Shown one piece after another: positions 63,534-64,000 of a stretch of DNA of 64,000 nt. Numbering within the stretch: the stretch's first letter is position 1; each line of letters begins with the position of its first letter. Under the pieces are notes generated by a model, which was not told where the DNA came from, did no database searches, and worked only from the letters and a program-made list of their open reading frames with translations. Source of the stretch: an uncultured Clostridia bacterium (GTDB lineage: Bacteria; Bacillota; Clostridia; TANB77; CAG-508); contig CAKPEG010000005.1 in NCBI GenBank assembly GCA_934149275.1, positions 1-64,000 on the forward strand, in the 5' to 3' direction. The position numbers and the translations under genes were made by a program.

Positions 63534-64000
63534 TTATTGTTTAACGTATTCACATTCTCCTGAATCTTCAGTGTACACTTCTTCTTGTTCTGCATAAGCT
63601 TTTACATTAACAGTATTTTTTCCTTCAATACACTTTAATTCTAATTCATAATCTTTAACATCCTCTGGATTATCAAATTCTTTTTCAAATTTTTCTCCAT
63701 TAAATTCGTATTCGATTCTCTTTATACCTTTTGCATATGATATGTTAACATATATTTTGCTAAAATCGTTTTCTGCTGTAAAACTTATTTTTGGCGTTCC
63801 GGTATATAAATCAATTTTTTTGTTATATGATCCTGTATTATTTGATTTATCAACTGCTGAAATTATTATATCATTTTCTTCTGCATCACTTAGCGGTATT
63901 GTTGCTTTTATTGTTTTTGAGTCAATTCTATCTGTTATTTCCTTTTCGGCTTCTCCATTAATTGAATAAATTAATTTTGAAATTTCTGTTTCGTCTACTG
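63534..64000 (-). CDS. Partial gene: C-terminus of a secreted or surface protein
   Basis: An open frame runs to a TAA (63534-63536) and continues off the right edge. The visible 154 or so residues form Ig-like/beta-sandwich segments ('GTPKISFTAENDFSKIYVNISYAKGIKRIEYEF', 'NPEDVKDYELELKCIEGKNTVNVKAYA') and end EECEYVKQ-like (ECEYVKQ). No anchor is visible. Not further identified; the start and any signal peptide are outside the window. Confidence 0.7.
   Translation of the reverse strand, partial: VDETEISKLIYSINGEAEKEITDRIDSKTIKATIPLSDAEENDIIISAVDKSNNTGSYNKKIDLYTGTPKISFTAENDFSKIYVNISYAKGIKRIEYEFNGEKFEKEFDNPEDVKDYELELKCIEGKNTVNVKAYAEQEEVYTEDSGECEYVKQ

Noticed and set aside
1..64000. tRNA, rRNA, phage or conjugative genes
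   Set aside because: None recognised. TopB can be carried by conjugative elements, but no relaxase, integrase or mating-pore gene is present.

Overview
The window is AT-rich DNA (roughly 30% G+C by eye) from a low-GC, Gram-positive, spore-forming member of the Clostridia, probably an uncultured animal-gut lineage. The evidence is strong AGGAGG ribosome-binding sites, CotF-type spore coat genes, a Clostridia-type DUF4321-radC-mreBCD-mrdA-minC cluster, sortase-type surface proteins and SipW-type signal peptidases. The lineage is inference; the gene families are read from the sequence.

Layout. 95-14053: a giant surface protein of about 4650 residues (SpaA-like, SBBP-like and MucBP-like repeats), with sixteen tandem 71-residue repeats. 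14274-18338: a complete diversity-generating retroelement (DGR). In coding order on the minus strand it has a membrane-anchored FGE/C-type-lectin-fold target with a C-terminal variable repeat (VR), a terminator hairpin, a promoter, the template repeat (TR), a MutS-domain-I-like protein, Avd, the DGR reverse transcriptase and a small OB-fold protein. TR and VR are both 134 bp, align without gaps and differ at 24 positions, every one an adenine of the TR coding strand. 18576-20477: topoisomerase III. 20940-35493: surface proteins, including a cohesin protein with an MPYTG sorting signal beside a dockerin-bearing papain-like protease, then a two-gene operon of very large wall or membrane proteins. 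35760-36847: three small plus-strand genes. 36844-43285: cell-shape and division cluster; mrdA carries an apparent 1-nt frameshift. 43524-45595: an M23 peptidase and spore coat genes. 45878-54933: a SipW/TasA-like secretion operon with two ER-type signal peptidases, their likely substrates and a 1624-residue GG-rich adhesin. 55102-64000: M14 peptidase, pilin-like LRR protein, TagO/WecA, RpiB, M23 peptidase, GGDEF protein, CmpB-family membrane protein and a gene cut by the window edge.

How it works together. Most of the window serves the cell envelope: building it (mre/mrdA/tagO), remodelling it (M23, M14) and decorating it with adhesins. The DGR fits this as a device that rewrites the ligand-binding face of one surface lectin-like protein.

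Intergenic DNA carries three families of structured repeats (called A, B and C here). A and B are long hairpins whose stems change in sequence but stay paired between copies, and both keep the same two-sided internal-loop motif (CGCGCAG on one side, AGCAAGG on the other). After the DGR these are the least explained structures here. No tRNA, rRNA, CRISPR array or intact transposase gene was recognised.
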